Counted from the first letter of the stretch, positions 1 to 10,527 are shown. The stretch: 64,000 nt of DNA from Caprella mutica (GCA_947561585.1 CANNZV010000426.1:170414-234413); one strand, 5' to 3'. Translations and numbers: made by a program. The notes: generated by a model not told the origin, from the sequence alone.

Positions 1-310
1 CTACACCACGAAAACAAGGACCAATTTAAACTGTCATAATGAAGAATTATTACCCTCTCAAGTTTAACCAGGAACTAACTCACTTCTTTTCCCTCACTTC
101 ATCTTAATATCCACCCACTTAATTAGCTCGAGCAACCTGTTCCCTCAATTGTATTTGGTTTCATTCTAAAGCGCAGGGATGTGTTTTTTCCTTAATTCAG
201 CCTAACTATAACCATTATTTCCTATCTTCGCCCAGAAACCGTTATGAAGTTCTTTGCTGAAATAGGTCCTAAATTACAAACCTAAACAGCTAATGTTTTT
301 GGACATGTTG
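1..310 (-). repeat. Dispersed repeat, family R1, copy A (partial at window edge)
   Basis: Read on the minus strand, this stretch matches 38440-38720 by eye over several hundred bases. Shared blocks in the same order include 'gaacttcataacggttt', 'tatagttaggctgaatta' and a 'gaagtgagggaaa'-like block. No coding frame is evident. The element type is unknown, and the left boundary may lie outside the window. Confidence 0.6.
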
Positions 311-839
311 GTCGTCAATCTCAAGTAATATATAAATATGTTTTATTCTAAAGAGCTATTTTATCCCCAAACAAAAGTCTTGAAGCAGATAGACTATAGA
401 GTTCCTTTGTTCCACTCCCAGCTACCCAATAACCCTTATTGTAAAACAAATAACTGAAGGTCTGAATTTATTATGCGATATATTCATTACTATCACTAAT
501 TTTCCTCAATATATAGGAGTCGCTTATCCTAACTATAAAGATTTCATTTACTTTTACAAAGCGATGAAATTACTGCGAAAACTTTTCAGTTACTCGAGAA
601 AAAATGAGCAAATTGTGAAACTTTAATTATTGACCCTAATTTAGAAAGCAATTGACTTAAGAAAAAAATAGGCTATTTTATTTCTCTTTCGATGTTACCT
701 ATCATCATTTTGGCTAATAAAATATTGCAGGTCATCGACAAGTTTAATAACAAAGTAAATAACTGTAGTAAAACAAATTGAAATTGTAACAACAATAGAT
801 AAAGGAAATAAATCATCAGGAACATATCAGTCTCTCACT

Positions 840-1046
840 AAAGGGCCGTACACACGTAGGTTTTTTTGTATCTTTCCACTGGACCTTTTATTTATTTCAA
901 CTGGTATCCATGATACCTGCAGGTATCATGGATACCAGTTGAAATAAATAATAATTTTATTGTTATTTCTTAAATGATTGTAGTGGAGCTTAGCAAAAAG
1001 TCTGGTGGAAAGACTTAAAAAACCTATGTGTGTACGGGGCCTTAAA
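840..1046. mobile_element. MITE with about 45-bp imperfect terminal inverted repeats
   Basis: Left end 'gggccgtacacacgtagg' (from about 843) is inverted at the right end as 'cctatgtgtgtacggggcc' (ending about 1042). The inversion continues inward through a T-run and 'ctttccactggac' against 'gtctggtggaaag'. There is no coding capacity, so it is a non-autonomous DNA element. The right flank reads ttaa and the left ctaa, which could be a decayed TTAA target duplication, but I cannot assign a superfamily. A lone end of the same family lies at 13768-13803. Confidence 0.7.
888..951. repeat. Perfect 64-bp palindrome inside the MITE
   Basis: Two 32-bp arms (888-919 and 920-951) are exact reverse complements with no spacer, centred on ctgcag. 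Both arms contain 'tatccatgatacc'. Such a sequence can extrude as a cruciform or fold into a hairpin if transcribed. Confidence 0.95.
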
Positions 1047-1095
1047 ACAAAATGATATAATTTTTATAATATTCTAATTAATTAACAAAAGGGAA

Positions 1096-1215
1096 TGTCG
1101 CAGAGCTCGGACACTCCTTGTATACGGAAAGTGGGTATATATAATTACTAAGTCATATTGGTTTATGACAATGTTAACGTCCACTTTCCGTGTACGGAGA
1201 CTGTCAACTAGAGCT
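1096..1215. repeat. Imperfect inverted repeat, foldback family F1, copy 1
   Basis: 'cggaaagtgg' near 1120 pairs with 'ccactttccg' near 1181. The similarity extends outward ('gagctcggacactcc' against 'ggagactgtcaactagagct'). It appears related to the inverted repeat at 31635-31770, which shares 'ctcggacact' and 'gggaaagtggg'. Confidence 0.5.
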
Positions 1216-1229
1216 GCAATATATTTTAC

Positions 1230-1734
1230 AAAGATTTTCATCTAGAAATTTTTCACAGGATAAATCTGAGGGAATTTAAATAATGGATAGTACAAACCTA
1301 CCTTAAAAATAGCATCATATTGACAAGAAATATGGAAAAATTCGATAAATTGTAAGTTGAAAAAGGTACCAAAAATATTTTTGTTCACCAATTATGCTAT
1401 GAGAAAAAAGTTAAATACAAATTCAAAAATTATCATAAAGAAAAATTTAGAAAATGATTCATGGTTACTAATATCAAAAGTCAAAAGGAAAGAAATTCAA
1501 TATTAAAAAAATGACTTCGAAAATATGTATATTTTTTTCAATTTAAACATAATAAGTTCTAAAATGCATCAAGTAATTTGATCCTTATTACGCCCCAACA
1601 CAAGGGCGATAATGTCTTTATTGATTAGCACACAGAAAATACATATAGAGTAACGTCGTACAGAAACTACTAAAAACGTATATACATTTGACTGGTCGAT
1701 TTCTTACTCAGAAATATATAACAAAAAATATACA
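1230..1734. other. AT-rich DNA without a recognisable feature
   Basis: A/T-dominated sequence with short homopolymer runs. I see no open reading frame of useful length, RNA gene or repeat copy. Confidence 0.6.
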
Positions 1735-1995
1735 TAAATAAAATATATTTAAAGATAAATAAATAAAATATTTTTTCAAAGTAGCTAAATGAGATATTCT
1801 TTTAATTATAGAAAGTAAATAAAGTATTTTCTCAAAGTAAATAAATAAGATATTTGTGAAAAGTTTATTAATAAATAAGATATTTTAATAGCAAATAAAT
1901 AAGATATTTTTATAGAAAATAAATAAGATATTTATTTTTACATATTTTGAATAAATAAGTAAATAAAGAAAATCTAAATAAATTCAAAGTAATAA
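1735..1995. repeat. Degenerate AT-rich tandem repeat
   Basis: The phrase 'aaataaataagatattt' recurs about eight times at irregular spacings of roughly 25-30 bp. This looks like an old, diverged minisatellite. Confidence 0.6.
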
Positions 1996-2245
1996 AGATA
2001 AAATAGTGAAATGTTTAGACTTGTTTTTGGTTTAATATGATGATGAAATAATATGTATGATATCAGTCATATTGATTGAAACTAATGAGTGAAAGTATAG
2101 TAGTATGAAATATATGGCATCATAATAAAGAATATACCTATCTGCAATTAACTTTATTTACAAACTCAGGCATGGAAATGAACATAAATTTACTGACTTC
2201 CCCTTTCGCTCAATCTGAATTATTTCCAGTTCTACTCAAAACAAA

Positions 2246-2251
2246 TTTATT
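2246..2251 (-). promoter_or_regulatory. Candidate polyadenylation signal AATAAA
   Basis: AATAAA on the minus strand, about 125 nt past the stop codon of the large secreted-protein gene. The hexamer is common by chance in this AT-rich DNA, so the assignment is positional only. Confidence 0.3.
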
Positions 2252-2374
2252 CTTAATAACTCTACTCAAACATTAATTAGTTCATTTTTTAGGAAATGAA
2301 GTAAATTACGCATGAAGGTATAATTTCAAATCTCGGGAAGAATGCCACTTAAAATGCCTATCGCAGGTAATTTC

Positions 2375-5300
2375 TCATCCTCTAGACCCTACAGTTGGTC
2401 TGTGGATATTGACAAATCTCTTTGGATCACCAATGTTAGGCAAAGTAAAGGAACCATCCTTGTCACCAGTCTTCGAAACCTGAACTGAGTTGAAAAGAAG
2501 ACTGAGATCGAACATTGGCTGAGCTCTGCTGACAGGCTTCTTGTGACCAATAGGCACTATGTAGGTGTCGTACTCGCTATCTCCTGTGTGGACAGGGTCA
2601 GCGTAAGAGCTAGGGTGGTGGTAGTCAGGCGAAGGAGGTCCGTACTCGGCAGAGTAGGTGTATCCGAAAGTAGGTTTAGGTGGACCACCGTAAGTAGGTT
2701 CAGGAGGACCGTAGTCTCGTTTGGGAGGACCGTAACCAGGTTTGGGAGGGCCGTAGCCGTATTTAGGAGGAGCTCTCACTGGTCTATGAACTGGGCGTGG
2801 ACGATGAGGTGGAGGGTGGTAGCTTGATCTCTTATCTGCTCTAGAATTCGTTCGAAGATTTGAGTTACTAGGGTTGAAATTGAAGTTTCGGTAGGAGGCT
2901 CCATTAGGTGCCGTAAATTTAGACTTGTCTTTAATTTGATTGACGAGGATTTTAGAAACACGATCAGGAACATTCCCAGCCCTCAATGCATTATGCAGGA
3001 GCTCTTCTTTACTGGGAGGTTTCTCTGTAGTGGGTTTGGCTCTCTCCTTGGATGAAGTTCTCTTGGTGAAAGGAAGATAGTCATACAAACCCAATATTCC
3101 TAAGGGATCATCCCACTTGATCTCATCCGAATCATCTGAACGATCAATTTTTGTGTCAATTTCTGGTTCACCATGAGAATGAGAATGATCAGATGAGAAT
3201 ATATTAGGTATATTGAAACCAAAGAATGAAGATTGAGAGCTTTTAGAAGGTCCTGTTGTAGGTTTACTGTAGTGAATTGGTTTTGGTAGTGCATTCTTCA
3301 AGTTGTCCAGGATTTTGGAAGCAATTCCTTTAGACTCTTTTGGAGCATTATTTTCGATGTGCTTATGAGCAAAATTCCTAATGCCATTTGAATCATGTAA
3401 TTGACTATGACCGATGCTTCGCCTTTCGTTTTGGTAGTAAGAATTTGAATTGTGTGATGGATTGTAAGGAGCATTTCTATTAGCAGTATTGGGATGTTGT
3501 TGGAATGCGTTACCATTGGTATTATATGCATGTTGATTTGCGTTACCATGAGGAGATGGAAAGGTGTTTTGATTTCTGTTCGAATAAATGTACTTTTCAA
3601 TATCTTCATGTGAATTGGTCGCTCCAACAGATTGATATAGAAGACTAGAATCTCCAATTGTGTCCTTCCTTCTGTTAATATTATTTAGTGCAGCTAAATT
3701 ATCAGAAGTGTAACGTTCAGTATTTCTCGAATTTTCCATTTCACGAGCCAACATATCCCGAAGATACTCATTCTTTATCTTCTCTTGGTGCAAAGCAGTA
3801 TTAGGATGATAGAACTCATGCGATTTCCGTTTCTCATTCGATGCCTTCTGGATTGCACGCAATGCTAACACGTACGGGGATTCAGTCGATGGTGCTTCAG
3901 TAGGTCGAACTGTGGTAGTTGTAGGCGCCATTGTGGTAGTTGTAGGGGACACTTCCATTGATCTTTCACGAATTTGAGTCAAGGCTGCTCTTAAAAATGT
4001 GTTAAATTGTTTATCACGAGCTCGGGATTGCTTCAAAATCATATTACGATCATTGGTGAAAGTTTCTTGACTTGGTTGCTGCAAGGGAGGTGGTAACACG
4101 AAATCACTTTGTTTAATGCTTGGCATTGGTTGACTAGGTTCTTCTTCTGGTTGATGGTATCGAACTTTGCTCTTAGAAGGAGTAATTTGATAATTGGAAT
4201 TTTGTGGATTTCTCTTAAAAACCGATGAACTTCCCTGTTGAGCTGCCTGTTGATTCAATCTATTACGAATCTCAACCAAACTCTCCAACTGTTTTCTTAA
4301 TTCAACATTTCCTTTATTCATTTGTTTTGAAGCATCATCTTGATGTAATTCCTGATGATTAGAAACAACAGGGTTGTATTGTGGCCTTCTTTGAGAATTA
4401 GAATTCTTTTTCTCACGAGGATGGTTGAACTGAGTTTTACCAGCTGGTTTCAACAACTGATCTGCTGCTTCATACATACTCTGCAGATGCTTTTGTTGTT
4501 CCTCATTTCCTCCGATTGACTGAGGAGGGTTATATGATTCAGAAGGAGGAAGATAAGTCGGAATGGGAGGTGCGGGTTGAAATGGTACCCTATTATACGA
4601 ATCACCAACATTAGTCTTTGTCAGACTAATAGGATTTTGGTTTACATTAGCATTTGTGTTGAAATTGTATTTGTTTAAATTCTCTTTACTAACAGGTATA
4701 TACTGATTACCAAATCGCACTAAGATTAATGGCATTTTAGTAGACGCTTCCGGTAGTGCTGTTGTAGTAGTTGGTTTTTGTGTAGTGGTAGTTGTTGTTG
4801 TTGTTGTCGGAGCTTTAGTGAAATAAACTGGTTTAGGTGCAGATGTCAGTCCAAATAAAAGATGAGCAGCTTCCATTGTTGGATTTGCCGGTCTAGAATA
4901 TTCAGAAAAAGAATGAAGTTGGTTTTTATTTTTGTTCAGAAGAAATTGTGCTGCTATTTCAGTTGGAGAAGAGGTAGTAGCACGAGGAAGATTATGAGGA
5001 ATGAATTGACCTGATGAATCCATGAAAGAATTTATAGGAATGGAATTGGGGGTTCCATAGTTATCTAAGACTATCAGATTATTAACTTTAATTCCATCAT
5101 TATTCTGTGACTCGTGTTTATTATCATTACTTATTTTATGTAGATCAGAGTTGTCAATTCCATGACTATGAGCGTGTTCAGATTCTATCACGTTTTCCAT
5201 TTCATAAGCATGTTCGTAAATTTGAGAATCAGTTTCTTCATCGGATCGCCTAATTTGGTTTCCGAACAAAAGGTCCAAGGCTTCATCTTCATCCATAGCT

Positions 5301-7411
5301 GACAAAGATCCAATAATATCGTCAATTGTCACTACTCTGTTATCACCATTTCCATCTGTCAACACAAATTCATCTCCAGATGGTAAAGTTTGAACTTTAG
5401 GAGTTTTAGCTTTTGGTTGACTTTGGATTACTGTAGGTCTCCTGGCTCTAGGTCGGCTTCTGGGAGTTGTTTGGCTACCGCTATTTATATCAACACTGGC
5501 ATCATTGAACAAATCAGCAGTGGACTGCATAAAATTCTGATCCAAACCAACAGATTCCATCAGTGTTCTAAAAAAATCTCCGTTGTTTTCTCTGAAGTGA
5601 CTTTGTCCTTCTTTGCCTGATTTCTTGTGATTTCTATAAGCTTGAACATCGGCAACAATGTGCTCATCAAAAGCTCTAATCAAATCTTCAATGAGAGTGT
5701 TTCTTCTATTTCCATTCTCATCAGTTGTAGGATCTATGAACATGTGGTATAAAAGATCCAGAGTCCTCCTTTGAGCTTTCTGCTTAATCTTAGTGTAATC
5801 TTCATCCCCTTCATTTAGGATGGAGGAATTGAATCCTGGATCACTTGTGTCTACATATTCGTAATCATGGTTCGCAAAGAAAGATTCATCGTAGTCTGAG
5901 TTGCTCTTGTGACGAAGTCTTTGAATTATCTTTTGAAATAAAACTTTTGAGTGAGCATGTATTGAGTTTTGGTCAGAACTACTAGATATATACTTCTGTA
6001 GGCTGGATTTCAGTTTCTCTCTTGCAGTATTTTTATTCATAGCAGGGCTCTGAGTAGTTGTAACAACGTTATTTTGATAGCTTGCGCTCTCACCATCATC
6101 GGTCGTGAAGATTGGGTTAGAAGTAAAAAAGAAAGGCTTCTCATAAGAAGTTTTAGATTTTTCGAGTACAGATTTCTTCGGAGACAATGTAGGATGGAAT
6201 TCAGTTGTTGTTTCATAAATTGGAGATTTTGGTGTAGAAGTAGTAATAAGTCTTTTAAATTGTTCATAGAAGTTAGCTCGTTTATGGTTCATTTCACTCT
6301 CTTTTTCATTATTCTTTGAGTCAGATTTCCCTTCATTCTGTAATCCCTCAGAACTATTTTCCAAATGAGTTTGTATGGGTTTCTTTTTACTCAATTGGGG
6401 AGCTTGATCGAATTTGTAAGTGTTCACCCTAACTTTTGGTCTAGTTTGAAACTGTCTGGTTCTGACCCTTCCTTTGTAGGATTCTCTAATTTTAGTAGTT
6501 GGAGACATAGTTGTAGTGGTAGTGTCATGGTAACTCTGATCTTCATAATAATAGTCGACATTTTCCTGCTTATGATTGTTTGTGTTATCTTCATATGAAA
6601 CATAGTCATTTTCATGTAGATCATCATCACGCAAGTCATCATTTTGTATACTCATGTCAGATTTAGTTTGGATCTCTTGAGATTTTAATGTTTTAGGAAG
6701 AAGATCCACAATTTTCGTTATTTTATCTAAAAGTGAGTGGAGTTTATGCTCTCCTGAGATTTGAACATTCGGAGCCTCAGGTTGAGGAGCACCCTTCCTA
6801 TTATTATTTCTTTTCTGATTTGATTTTCTATTTGTTGTAAATTTCTCACTAGAAGAATCTTCAACAGAACGAACTGGGAGCCAGGCTTCATTCTGGTGCC
6901 CCATCAAGTACTTAGCCAACTGATCATAAACTTCATCATCATGTGACTGGGGACTGGAAGATGTGTGTTGGGAATTACTTCTAGAAGAACCAGCTTCCTG
7001 ATGATTACTATACTGAGGATTGATTTGTCTGGATTTGGATCTGTCAGGTAAGGATGGCAGATAAGATTGGAGATTCGAATAGAATGGGTGCTGATTGAAA
7101 GTTGCAGGTTGGGGCTCAAAGTAAGTAGACGGAGAGTTGGATAGGACATGTCCCCAAGTGAGTGCTCTTTCCTTTCGATCACCAACTACTTCACCACTTA
7201 TTATCTCTTCTAAACTTTTGTTTATTCCCTCTTCAGCTCTGTTTTCACTTTCATTGGGAAAGTGTTGAGCTGAGTCAGTGGCAGCTGCATGAGTGATGGG
7301 AGTGAGTAGAGTGAGGAGGAGACACGTCGTCAAAGTCATCGCTAAGGGGCGGTGGAGTACGCCACTTCCACCAACTACGACGAGGCGCTTCAGTCTTCGG
7401 TGCCACGCCAT
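2375..7411 (-). CDS. Large secreted low-complexity (mucin-/cuticle-like) protein
   Basis: About 1,678 codons without interruption on the minus strand. I start it at the ATG at 7411-7409 because a pyrimidine-rich CAG acceptor ends one base upstream (7412), so this exon probably follows a 5' leader intron. The N-terminus has a basic stretch, then a hydrophobic run (LTTCLLLTLLTPITHA), consistent with a signal peptide cleaved near residue 40. The middle is Ser/Asn/Gln/Lys-rich with three Thr/Pro blocks (about residues 300, 905-925 and 1215-1240) typical of O-glycosylated mucin-like linkers. His-Ser-His clusters lie near 780 and 1430. The last 140 residues carry YGPP, GYGPP and related repeats like those of structural cuticle or matrix proteins, then a non-repetitive tail ending PTVGSRG. 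I recognise no enzymatic domain, and hydrophilic low-complexity sequence dominates. Role in extracellular matrix or cuticle is inference. The stop at 2375-2377 could be bypassed by a further 3' exon. Confidence 0.8.
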   Translation of the reverse strand: MAWHRRLKRLVVVGGSGVLHRPLAMTLTTCLLLTLLTPITHAAATDSAQHFPNESENRAEEGINKSLEEIISGEVVGDRKERALTWGHVLSNSPSTYFEPQPATFNQHPFYSNLQSYLPSLPDRSKSRQINPQYSNHQEAGSSRSNSQHTSSSPQSHDDEVYDQLAKYLMGHQNEAWLPVRSVEDSSSEKFTTNRKSNQKRNNNRKGAPQPEAPNVQISGEHKLHSLLDKITKIVDLLPKTLKSQEIQTKSDMSIQNDDLRDDDLHENDYVSYEDNTNNHKQENVDYYYEDQSYHDTTTTTMSPTTKIRESYKGRVRTRQFQTRPKVRVNTYKFDQAPQLSKKKPIQTHLENSSEGLQNEGKSDSKNNEKESEMNHKRANFYEQFKRLITTSTPKSPIYETTTEFHPTLSPKKSVLEKSKTSYEKPFFFTSNPIFTTDDGESASYQNNVVTTTQSPAMNKNTAREKLKSSLQKYISSSSDQNSIHAHSKVLFQKIIQRLRHKSNSDYDESFFANHDYEYVDTSDPGFNSSILNEGDEDYTKIKQKAQRRTLDLLYHMFIDPTTDENGNRRNTLIEDLIRAFDEHIVADVQAYRNHKKSGKEGQSHFRENNGDFFRTLMESVGLDQNFMQSTADLFNDASVDINSGSQTTPRSRPRARRPTVIQSQPKAKTPKVQTLPSGDEFVLTDGNGDNRVVTIDDIIGSLSAMDEDEALDLLFGNQIRRSDEETDSQIYEHAYEMENVIESEHAHSHGIDNSDLHKISNDNKHESQNNDGIKVNNLIVLDNYGTPNSIPINSFMDSSGQFIPHNLPRATTSSPTEIAAQFLLNKNKNQLHSFSEYSRPANPTMEAAHLLFGLTSAPKPVYFTKAPTTTTTTTTTQKPTTTTALPEASTKMPLILVRFGNQYIPVSKENLNKYNFNTNANVNQNPISLTKTNVGDSYNRVPFQPAPPIPTYLPPSESYNPPQSIGGNEEQQKHLQSMYEAADQLLKPAGKTQFNHPREKKNSNSQRRPQYNPVVSNHQELHQDDASKQMNKGNVELRKQLESLVEIRNRLNQQAAQQGSSSVFKRNPQNSNYQITPSKSKVRYHQPEEEPSQPMPSIKQSDFVLPPPLQQPSQETFTNDRNMILKQSRARDKQFNTFLRAALTQIRERSMEVSPTTTTMAPTTTTVRPTEAPSTESPYVLALRAIQKASNEKRKSHEFYHPNTALHQEKIKNEYLRDMLAREMENSRNTERYTSDNLAALNNINRRKDTIGDSSLLYQSVGATNSHEDIEKYIYSNRNQNTFPSPHGNANQHAYNTNGNAFQQHPNTANRNAPYNPSHNSNSYYQNERRSIGHSQLHDSNGIRNFAHKHIENNAPKESKGIASKILDNLKNALPKPIHYSKPTTGPSKSSQSSFFGFNIPNIFSSDHSHSHGEPEIDTKIDRSDDSDEIKWDDPLGILGLYDYLPFTKRTSSKERAKPTTEKPPSKEELLHNALRAGNVPDRVSKILVNQIKDKSKFTAPNGASYRNFNFNPSNSNLRTNSRADKRSSYHPPPHRPRPVHRPVRAPPKYGYGPPKPGYGPPKRDYGPPEPTYGGPPKPTFGYTYSAEYGPPSPDYHHPSSYADPVHTGDSEYDTYIVPIGHKKPVSRAQPMFDLSLLFNSVQVSKTGDKDGSFTLPNIGDPKRFVNIHRPTVGSRG

Positions 7412-7428
7412 CTGAAACAAAACAAAAT
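7412..7428 (-). other. Splice acceptor (3' end of a 5'-leader intron)
   Basis: The minus strand reads TTTTGTTTTGTTTCAG immediately before the ATG of the large secreted-protein gene. This is a textbook polypyrimidine tract plus CAG, and it implies an untranslated first exon at higher coordinates. I could not place that exon or its promoter. Confidence 0.65.
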
Positions 7429-7429
7429 T

Positions 7430-8230
7430 AAAATATAAATTGAAATAGTAAATATAAATTTATTTTAATAGACATTCCGTAAAGTATCGATTTATATTTT
7501 CGGTTACAATAATTTTGTTTTCAAATTTCAGTTGAAATTCTTTTAATATTAATCATATTTCTCAAAAAGAACGTACATTTAATTTTTTCAATGACTCGTT
7601 AGCACACAATCTACTTTCTATTGCCTTATTTACCTAATAAAGGCACTGTAACTTATATACTATTTATCTCACTCATGAACTGTTATTTTCTACATCATTT
7701 TTCAGCATAATAGAGTTAAGAACGCATTTTCAGAGTACTGTTGATGGCGCTAAAGTACACAGAGTAAAGTTCCCCGGCACCTGCTCTGTAATCAGGATTC
7801 AAAATAAACAAAGTTACGGCTGAGAAAAACAGGTAAGGAATTTGTACAAGAAACTTACACCTCTGGAATAGCAGAAGTGAGAGTTAGATGCATGTAGGTG
7901 GTTAGGGGTAGGTACATGTAGATAGGTAGGCAGGGAGATGTAGGTAGGTCTAGGTAATTATTTTTAGAAAGACAGACGATATTTCGATAATGAAGAATTT
8001 TTATGCCGAAAAGATTCCTCCATTCCATTCATTGATATAGAAGTACACACAGAAACAATGTAATAGACAGAACGAACAACAAATGACGTCACAAACACTA
8101 AATTCAACATCCAAATCATTAATATGAACTCAATAAATACTACAGTATTTTAAATTGATGGTACAGTTCACCTTCCATTACCTCAGTAGGGTAGGTAAAG
8201 ATTTTCATGGTATTTAGTCTATAGTAAAAA
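7430..8230. other. Upstream non-coding region, probable leader intron and promoter area
   Basis: There is no coding frame. It should hold the untranslated first exon and promoter of the large secreted-protein gene on the minus strand, but no TATA box or initiator stands out. It contains a TAGG/TAGGTA-rich patch (about 7890-7960) and a single TGACGTCA at about 8082. Confidence 0.4.
7890..7960 (+). repeat. Irregular GTAGG/TAGG-rich simple repeat
   Basis: Repeated 'taggtagg', 'gtaggt' and 'gatgtag' words without a fixed period. It is not the arthropod TTAGG telomere repeat. Confidence 0.5.
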
Positions 8231-8605
8231 CACTACGTCAGTACATTTATGTGACGTCAGTACATTAATGTGACGTCAGTACAATAATGTGACGTCAGTA
8301 CAATAATGTGACGTCAGTACAATAATGTGACGTAAGTACAATAATGTGACGTCAGAACAGTAATGTGAAGTCAATACAATAATGTTACGTCAAAACAATA
8401 ATGTGACGTCAAAACAATAATGTGACGTCAATAAATTAATTTGACGTCATGCATACAATAATGTGACGTCAATACAATAATGTGACGTCAACACAGTAAT
8501 GTGACATCGGTACAATAATGTGACGTCAATACAATAATGTGACGTCAACACAGTAATGTGACATCGGTACAATAATGTGAAGTCAATACATTAATGTGAC
8601 GTGAT
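8231..8605 (+). repeat. 19-bp minisatellite carrying CRE octamers
   Basis: About 20 units close to 'gtacaataatgtgacgtca'. Twelve contain an intact TGACGTCA, the palindromic cAMP-response element bound by CREB/ATF bZIP factors in animals. Others are one-base variants (gacgtaa, gaagtca, gacatcg). The right part shows a larger repeated block, with the segment near 8490-8520 reappearing at 8547-8577. There is no coding potential. Regulatory function is not shown by the sequence. Confidence 0.9.
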
Positions 8606-8757
8606 CCAAATAGATAGTGACAATGTAGTTTGTGACTTGTCTCCAAGTAGTTGGTACATTATAACCAATAGATGTAATGCACCTCTATCTATATAACCTA
8701 TTGTTGTGAACTAGTGAGTAATAAACATAGAAAGCTGTACAGTAAAGCACTCTTTAC

Positions 8758-9168
8758 ATGAGGTATACTGGTACATGCACATTGCACAGCTTACATGAGG
8801 TACACCGTGCAGTACATGTATATTTTCAAATGAAGTACACTAGTACATGTACTCTTCAAATGGAGTACACTAGAACATGTACTCTTCAAATGAAGTACAC
8901 TAGTACATGTACTCTTCAAATGAGGTACACTAGTACATGTACTCTTCAAATGAAGTACACTAGTACATGTACTCTTCAAATGAGGTACACTAGTACATGT
9001 ACTCTTCAAATGGAGTACACTAGTACATGTACTCTTCAAATGGAGTACACTAGTACATGTACTTTTCAAATGGAGTACACTAGTACATGTACTCTTCAAA
9101 TGGAGTACACTAGTACATGTACTCTTCAATTGGAGTACACTAGTACATGTACTCTTCAAATGAGGTCT
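8758..9168 (+). repeat. 30-bp minisatellite (gtacactagtacatgtac core)
   Basis: About 12-13 units of 30 bp, each with the near-palindromic 'actagtacatgtact' followed by 'cttcaaatg[a/g]agt'. The first two units are diverged. Because 30 is a multiple of three, both strands stay open and encode repetitive peptides, which I treat as artefacts. Confidence 0.92.
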
Positions 9169-9720
9169 ATCAAACACAATGACAGTGTACTACGTGACCT
9201 TCATAAAAAGTTTAAAGAGTGAAAGCAGAAATGCAAGTCATGCCTTCGAGTATATGGCTATAAACCCAAAACAGCACTCGATGACCAAAATTAGAGAGAA
9301 GTACAACCGAGTACATTTGAAAAGTAAATATTATTATTTCAAATAGGTAATTTATATTGAAAGAAATTAAAGATACTACTATATTGATACAAGCATAGTA
9401 AGCATATTTTAATTCCACACTGTTCTTGATGTGGGTCAGACAACGTATAACAAAACACTATTTGCTCTGATCGTATTAACCGGCTGGTCGTTATCGCAAT
9501 GAGATATTTTGTATCTAAAGTATTGGCAAAATAAAGAACACAAATGGTGACTATAGAAAAACTTATCGTTTTAGATATTTAAAGTGAATTTTGAACAAGA
9601 AGATCATAACTGTCTCCAGGACAAGTTAGGTATAACTTTTTCTCTTAAATATAAAATCATTTACACTATGAAACTCATCAAATCTCTACCCTATGATATG
9701 CCTCTCTATGCATCTGTATA
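9169..9720. other. AT-rich DNA without a recognisable feature
   Basis: Only short open frames with no recognisable domain. No repeat copy was identified. Confidence 0.5.
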
Positions 9721-9815
9721 TCTTTTTTTAAAGAGATATCTAGTTTTAAAGATATATCTAGTTTTTAAGATATATCTAGTTTTTAAGATCTCTAGTTTTT
9801 AAGAGATATCTAGAT
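9721..9815 (+). repeat. Short tandem repeat, about 20-bp unit
   Basis: Four to five copies of 'agatatatctagtttttaa' with small variants. AGATATCT and its relatives make each unit self-complementary. Confidence 0.8.
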
Positions 9816-10527
9816 TTGTAGCTTCTACATCAAGAGCAATAAACTACGACTACTTTTTGTAGAACTTTTCTCACTAATAAAAAGGATACATACAGGCACT
9901 ACAATAAAGTACCGGTACTATTGCAGCTGTTTGTGTCATTTAAACTCTTGTGTGTTAACAGTTGAAAATATATGTTCAAACAGAAAAGATAATTGATGCA
10001 AAGTAATTGTTTATAAACTTTTAACAGATATTAAAGAAATATGAGTATAGGTAAATAAAAATATTAGTAATAACTAAATTAATTAATAAAAAATCAGCGC
10101 ATGCAATTTTTGATATGCTATTTTATTTATTTTTTGCTTTTAAAACCAAATTATATTTAATTGCATACAAAACTATTTGAGACATAAATAAATATAATTT
10201 TTGTATTTTATTTCAAATTGATTTGCATGTAATTATAACTAGCTATTGCCTAGTCAATGCACATGTGAGTTATAATTAGGGTTGCGACAATATGCTTTCA
10301 AAATAGTAGATCTCGAAAATAATATAGACGGAGAGAATTAAAGAGTACTGAATCTTTCTACACCAGCGGTAAATAGTATTCGATACCATTTCACTTCGTC
10401 GTTGATATTCTTAAGATCTATTATTTTCAAAGCATATCATCACAACCCTAATAATAACTAACAACTACATTCATCTGTCATCCTACTAAATAGCTAACTA
10501 TTTGAAGTACTATAAATAAGTTATTAT
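9816..10527. other. AT-rich DNA without a clear feature
   Basis: No gene was identified. The stretch 'gttgcgacaatatgctttcaaaatagtagatct' region (about 10282-10310) is loosely inverted at 10412-10450 ('agatctattattttcaaagcatatcatcacaaccc'). This suggests an unnamed foldback element of about 170 bp. Confidence 0.45.

Noticed and set aside
2543..2827. Plus-strand Arg/Val-rich frame opposite the GYGPP tail
   Set aside because: Antisense shadow of the proline-rich repeat of the large secreted-protein gene. Other frames within 2375-7411 were rejected for the same reason.
7890..7960. TAGG-rich sequence considered as interstitial telomere repeat
   Set aside because: No regular TTAGG units. The words are irregular.
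8758..9222. Long open frames on both strands encoding a repeated ten-residue peptide
   Set aside because: The frames come from a 30-bp tandem repeat. Both strands are equally open, and the flanks have no gene features.
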